NCBI GenBank assembly: GCA_002803225.1
Contig: NXFV01002075.1
Span: 1-64,000 of the forward strand
Length of the DNA stretch: 64,000 bases
Source: Gamarada debralockiae
Lineage: Eukaryota > Ascomycota > Leotiomycetes > Helotiales > Hyphodiscaceae
Direction of reading: 5' to 3'
Shown here: in pieces, positions 59,364 through 64,000 of the stretch
Layout of the letters: each line of letters starts with the position of its first letter
Numbering within the stretch: the first letter of the stretch is position 1
The notes under the pieces: generated by a model
Seen by the model: the letters and a program-made list of their open reading frames with translations, nothing else
Databases searched by the model: none
What the model was told of the DNA's origin: nothing
Position numbers and translations under genes: made by a program

Positions 59364-62359
59364 CTAATTCTCAGCAGGTTTTGTAGCTAGTGGTTGGGTC
59401 TTTTCGAATTGGCCAAAAGGTTGATTAGAAGTTGTGAAACTGCCTTTGCCTTGACTGGGTTCCTTATGTGACTTATCAGCTTCCTGCCTTACTGATTCAA
59501 AAGAATTGCCTACTTTAGGAGATCTAGAGCTTGGCCGTCCGCGCTTCTTCTTGCCAGCCATATCAGCTGTTACACCCTCTGAAGAGCTGCTTTGGATAGA
59601 CGTGCTCACAGGTGCTAGACCAGAAGCAACCATAGACGCAGTAGCCGCCAGACCTCCATATCCCTCAGAACCAATACCAGATTCAGCACTTGCATCTCTT
59701 CTCATTGGTTCTCTTGCCACAGGTGTTTTGGGAGGTGGTATGGCTTCTCCTCGGGCAATTGCCGTAGCATATCGAGCCTCAACGTCAGCTTTGGAAGGAC
59801 GGCCCCGCTTCTTTGGTTGGGTAAATGATGGAGTAGAGAACGAGAGAGGGGAAACGCTCGAAGACGGCTTAGGTTGAACTCGAATCATAGTATCTGCGCC
59901 AGATTGACGTCGCTTTGGTTGAGGAGCTGCTTGGAAGGGTTCGAGGGCTTCTGGCGCGGATTTTCGCTTTCGTTCTGGGGCGGGGACTAGAAGGCTAGAC
60001 GCAGGAGCTGTTCGGAGAGTTTCCCACATGTTTACGCATGAGTTCATGTTCCGGCCTTTAAATTAAGTTAGTGGTTCATGGCATAGTGGCGAAGTGAGTT
60101 CGCAGGCTTGCTCTGCGCTGCTTTCGCGATGCCGCAATCGCTGGAACAAGAGCAGGAGCTGAAGAAAGGAAACTCACCATAAGGCAGAAGCACCTCAGTC
60201 CAGATTGGTTGAACATCGCACTCATTAATGAAAGTCAACAGTTTGTCAACTGGAACCGAACTCGTTTTGATTGCTTCGGAGAGAACAAACCGCTGTTCGC
60301 GGGGAGTTGTATTAGTAAGTTAGACACGACGGACAAGTTGGAGACAGTGAGATAGCGCCTGAAGTCATATAACATACGCTTTGCCAGCAGTATTGTTATA
60401 TATAAGTCCCTAGGGCGTAAAGTTGTCAGCTTTACTTCTACGTACCTTTTCCTTATCAGAGAATGGAGCCTCCATAATTTCTGCGCCATATTGACGTCGC
60501 TTTCGTTGAGGGGATGTGGGATCAGACAAGGAAGCCGGTACGACTTCTTGTTTCATTGTTGGAGCGGTGTAAGACGATATGGGCTTCGAGACATCCAGCT
60601 TTGATTCGGGAACAAGTTTTGCCTTCACATTCGAAGGCTTATGAGGTGATGTAGCCATCGATGTCTCCGTACCAAAGGTTTTTGTAGAAACACTAGCGCT
60701 TGTTTCTGCACTGATGCCCGAAGGCCGAGATTTTGTCTCTAAAGGTAACATTATGGGCGACTTGATGGTCCCGAGGAAGAATATTGCGTGGTTTCGTAGA
60801 ATATACGAGCACATCGCTATTGGCATAGTTACCAGCAGGATGGTTGAGAAACACTTGAATCCAGCCTCAACACGCACCTCTGCGGCAGCTGCTGGGATAG
60901 ATCGTAACCATTCTCGAAACAATCCTACAGATAGGTCCTCGCCTCGCACGTCTTCCTTGAATCGAACCACAAAAAGCGCCCGCGGTGCATCACGTGGGAA
61001 CCAAGAGTCGTTTCTGGTAAGACCTATGGGAACGTCTTCCACAGGTTGCTTTACTCTGTCATCTATCGCTGCTTTCCCGGGAGTGTCATCTGCCTGAGAG
61101 AATGAGTCTGCCTTGAAATCGCGATCTTCGACTCTGAGATTTTGAGAAGCATGTATACACAGCGGAACTTCCTCCGTACTTGAGGCGGCATCTAGTCGTG
61201 AGCGCTTTCTTGGGGAATGAATTGACTCGCCGTCTAGAGTCCTCTGCAGTTCTTCCGTAGTCTCGGAATTTCCGCGCTTTGGTCGATCTTTTCCTGGCTC
61301 CCGCTTGCTGTCTTTCCGGTCTTGGACTGATAATTTAATGCTCCTGTTAAATGGTTCGCCTTCTGTTAGGGCAAGGTGGATTGGTGCTGGATAGCGCTCG
61401 TTCTCAATGCCTTGCGGCAAGTAAGACTGGATTCTGGTATAGATGGATGTGTATAGCTCGCCCACAGAAATGCAAGGCTTTTTGCTTAGAAGTCGAAGCT
61501 CAGTAATAAGGGCCTGGGTGAAAGAATAATGGCCGACTCCATTTGCCTTGGTATCGAAAGAGCATGCGGAAATTAACTCTGTGACTCCAAGACCCTCGGA
61601 TGAGTTGGCAACCCCGGATGAGCAGCAGTCTAACAGAATCAGAACGTCACTTCGTGCCATCTCCAACGACCTCTGGATCCCACTCCACACTACCACTGAA
61701 GTTTTTCCTTTTACATCTGGCAGACTGTAATAATATCAGCCAATATCAACGAATAGAAAATTTAAGAAACTTGACAAAGAAGTACTTACGTTGACCATAG
61801 AAGCTCCTTCGTCCTTGAGAGTCGACTGTAATAAACGATTTTGAGATCATCGCTGCTATTATCATTAACTTTGACGAATGCATTTATCTTCTCGCTAACG
61901 GCGCCATGACTGTCAGAGTCCGGGATTGAAAACTCCTCAATCTCATAGTGGTAGATCTGTTCAAGCACTTTTCGAAGTTCAACGATCTCCCTCTGCACAG
62001 GCAACTTCGGGTCCGCAGTCTTCCAGCAAATCAAAAGCACATACACATTAGAGTATCTCGATCTCTTGTCGTTTGGATAGATGGCTTTGGCAGCATTTTG
62101 CAAGGACTTGCCGAATTCCTCTAGTCCGACATGTCGTAAGGTACGATCCCATTCTTCTGCTCGCGGTGGCAAATTTGTTGTATCCGAGCTTTGCGGACTT
62201 CCAGAGTCGAAATTTGACTTCAGTTGCTCGTTGTTGTCGCTGTCCGTGCTGCTTGCATCAGCGGCAACATTCGAACATGCAGCCGTTGGTCTGTGAACCC
62301 ATTCTTAGATCATGGCAATCTTCTAAAGGCTCCACGTACCGATTGTCGCTGCCCACCAT
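59364..62359 (-). CDS. Caspase-like protein apparently fused to an AT-hook protein
   Basis: Best model: exons 62359-62340, 62290-61790, 61724-60446, 60292-60178 and 60055-59364, 868 aa, all GT-AG with matching phases. Residues about 90-240 form a fungal caspase-like (C14-type) domain: VYVLLICWKTADPKLPVQREI, then the Cys motif VLILLDCCSSG (Cys about 207-208) and ELISACSF. The His motif, normally YYxGHG before RLS, reads IVYYSRLSRTKELLW, so Gly-His is missing. A C-terminal module (GLFREWLRSIP, FSTILLVTMPI) follows, then a Ser/Lys-rich linker. From there the sequence is of another kind: RKRRQYGAEIMEAPFSDKEK, spliced to RFVLSEAIKTSSVPVDKLL, VLLPYGRNMN and two AT-hooks (KKRGRPSKADVEAR, KKKRGRPSSRS). 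If the donor at 60445 is not used, the caspase-like part ends at TAG 60410 (611 aa) and the AT-hook part lacks a clear start. Two overlapping genes remain possible, with an internal ATG at MATSPHKP. Confidence 0.65.
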
Positions 62360-62731
62360 AGCTCCTCGTCTTCGGTTAGAGTTTTTGGGGATGTGCCTAT
62401 CCTATTCGCCAACCCCACTGGGGGCACTGTTGCGACAAAAGATGAAAGCGTTTCAGATCAACTCTCTATTCGAAATGGTGCGGATGACTGAAACCTGTAA
62501 TTGCAGTCATTTGAGAAGAAGTTTGAGACGCATCGGAATCGCAGCCTCGCCTTGAGGCAAGGAGACTCAGCCTCTCGGTGGCCAAAGAGGAAAGGCACGT
62601 ATAAATCCACACCTCCTTTTTATCACACCCTTCCAAGCGGGGACGACTAACCGACATACTTTTGTACAGGGGGAATAAATGTACACTGAGGGTTAGCGCA
62701 ACTAGTGCTGCTTTTACTGAATTAAAGCTAT
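62360..62731. other. Upstream region of the caspase-like gene and possible transposon end
   Basis: A 63-codon minus-strand frame at 62466-62657 has no recognisable domain. At 62665 the string TA followed by CAGGGGGAATAAATG looks like the terminal inverted repeat and TA target of a Tc1/mariner element, next to the transposase remnant. The matching second terminus was not found. Confidence 0.4.
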
Positions 62732-63130
62732 CTAGAACTCTGTATACATTCCATTGGCATTAATGACAGCCTGGCAGCGCTTTCTCATTGTCGTCTTTAT
62801 CTCATATCTAATCTCCTTATCTGTAATTGAATCCCAGGCCCCCACTACTGCTGCCCGAAGCCATTTATATTTGCGATGCACTAAAGGATCCCCATTTTTT
62901 AATTTATCTTTCATCCAGTCCCACAATGTCTCTATTGGGCTCAAATCTGGTGAAAATGGCGGCCAGAATATTAGAGTTATCCTATGTTCCTCAATTACTC
63001 ATATGTGTATCCGGCTGCATGGCCAGGGCTATTATCTTGCGGGAAATGAAGGTTTGGATATGCTTGAAGGTATTCGCAGACTCTTGGAATTATTCGCTCC
63101 GAATATAACCATCGGTCAATTGTTCCCCTA
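62667..63130 (-). mobile_element. Tc1/mariner-type DDE transposase remnant (3' part)
   Basis: Read on the minus strand: RRIIPRVCEYLQAYPN near 63090, LHFPQDNSPGHAAGYTYE followed by an in-frame TAA, ITLIFWPPFSPDLSP, then IETLWDWMKDKLKNGD and RKRCQAVINANG to TAG at 62732. The D-N-x-P-x-H and SPDLSPIE-x-x-W-x-x-M-K motifs are the second and third catalytic-region blocks of Tc1/mariner DDE_3 transposases. Only about the last 130 codons survive, with at least one stop. A candidate terminal repeat begins at 62667. The AT-rich stretch at 63130-63200 may mark the other edge. Confidence 0.75.
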
Positions 63131-64000
63131 TAGAAAAAAACATTAGATTTAAATAAATAAATATTAACGGATTTAAATATATAATATCATAATAATATAT
63201 AATTAGTTCTATACTCTATAGAGTATTGTAGAAGGAACGAAATGCGAGTATAGCGCTTCCCGATTGCGCTGGTTATCGCACGTGGCTCTCGCGAGGGACA
63301 GATACTTGATTGCAACCCAAAACTAAAACTAAAGATACAATTGTCGACTCTATGTGTATGTTGTATGTGTATGTATATATATATACACATGAAAGATAGA
63401 TGATGATCCCCTTGTAAGAAAAGAAGGATTCTTCGACAAAAGCTTGGATGTGCCGCATGGCACGTGATATCCAACTAAGCGAAGTTGGCATCAACGTGAC
63501 CGATTTCCCCACTACAAGATAGAATCATGTCTTGACTATGGTAGATGAGAGACATGGGTGTCATGAGTAACTTTACAGTAATAAGTAAGCATAACTACCA
63601 AGAAGAATTGAGTTACCAAGGACAAAGACGAGATTGTTACTTCATTCCATCGGATGAAACTTGAAGGAGACAAAGGAGAGTGCTTATAGGGGAATCCTGA
63701 TGGATAAGCCGCAGGGTCAGAACAACGCAAGAATGATCTCGGTGGCTCACTTTACCGGGTCTGATCAGTCAATTCACTTTCAACACATTGAAAATGAAGT
63801 CTGTAGAACCTCGAACAAAGTTTTGTTGCACGTCGCAATTCGCGTGGCGGCGCGAGGATCTGTTTACTTATTTCCTCATTTGGACTCATGGATCAGACGA
63901 GAGTAACTCGTAACAGAGGGTTGTTCGCTCATACATACACCAGCCTCAAGTTGGCGTGGCAGTATGCCTGTTTTTGGGGGGGTTGTTGCAGATCGCAGGT
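63131..64000. other. AT-rich non-coding end of the window
   Basis: Strongly AT-rich at 63130-63230, with a TATATATATATA run near 63375-63387. No frame is convincing. The 81-codon frame at 63661-63906 lacks any domain. Confidence 0.45.

Overview
The window is nuclear DNA of a filamentous ascomycete, most likely a leotiomycete-type fungus. The evidence is short introns (about 50-160 nt) with GTANGT-like donors and CTAAC-like branch sites, housekeeping genes with fungal architectures (CLA4, SEC12, SEC61, RPF1, MOD5, glycyl-tRNA synthetase), and fungus-specific families (DUF5672, RING/ZZ proteins, fungal caspase-like proteins). The taxonomic placement is inference. Exon coordinates below were worked out by eye from splice signals and reading-frame continuity.

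Layout. 0-0.7 kb: the 3' end of an ankyrin-repeat gene built from seven near-identical 99-bp units. 1.9-20.7 kb: an accessory region with five single-pass, membrane-anchored glycosyltransferase-like genes of two families (three DUF5672, two of a second family). Interspersed are a caspase-like pseudogene, an MFS transporter pseudogene and a 993-aa RING/ZZ/SH3 protein gene. 20.7-22.2 kb: a short duplicated copy of the RPF1 3' end and a decayed exonuclease-like reading frame. 22.2-34 kb: a conserved core with RPF1 and glycyl-tRNA synthetase (head to head), CLA4 and SEC12. 34-45.6 kb: a secreted GH27 alpha-galactosidase, a small frameshifted gene, an alpha/beta-hydrolase-like protein without its nucleophile serine, and a full-length ABCC transporter. 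48.3-49.7 kb: a decayed non-LTR retrotransposon gag-like ORF1. 50.2-58.5 kb: SEC61 and the tRNA isopentenyltransferase MOD5 (head to head), then a Na+/K+-ATPase-like P-type ATPase. 58.5-64 kb: a 120-bp palindrome, a caspase-like gene that appears fused to an AT-hook protein gene, and a Tc1/mariner-type transposase remnant.

How the genes relate. The core genes are unrelated housekeeping functions: translation (glycyl-tRNA synthetase, MOD5), ribosome assembly (RPF1), the secretory pathway (SEC12, SEC61) and polarity signalling (CLA4). Two of them, glycyl-tRNA synthetase and MOD5, each show an upstream weak-context ATG encoding a presequence-like extension and a downstream strong-context ATG, the arrangement expected for one gene serving mitochondria and cytosol. 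The five type II membrane proteins at 1.9-20.7 kb look like a Golgi glycan-modifying locus. The most unusual items are this locus, the caspase-like/AT-hook fusion lacking the catalytic His motif, and its decayed relative 50 kb away.
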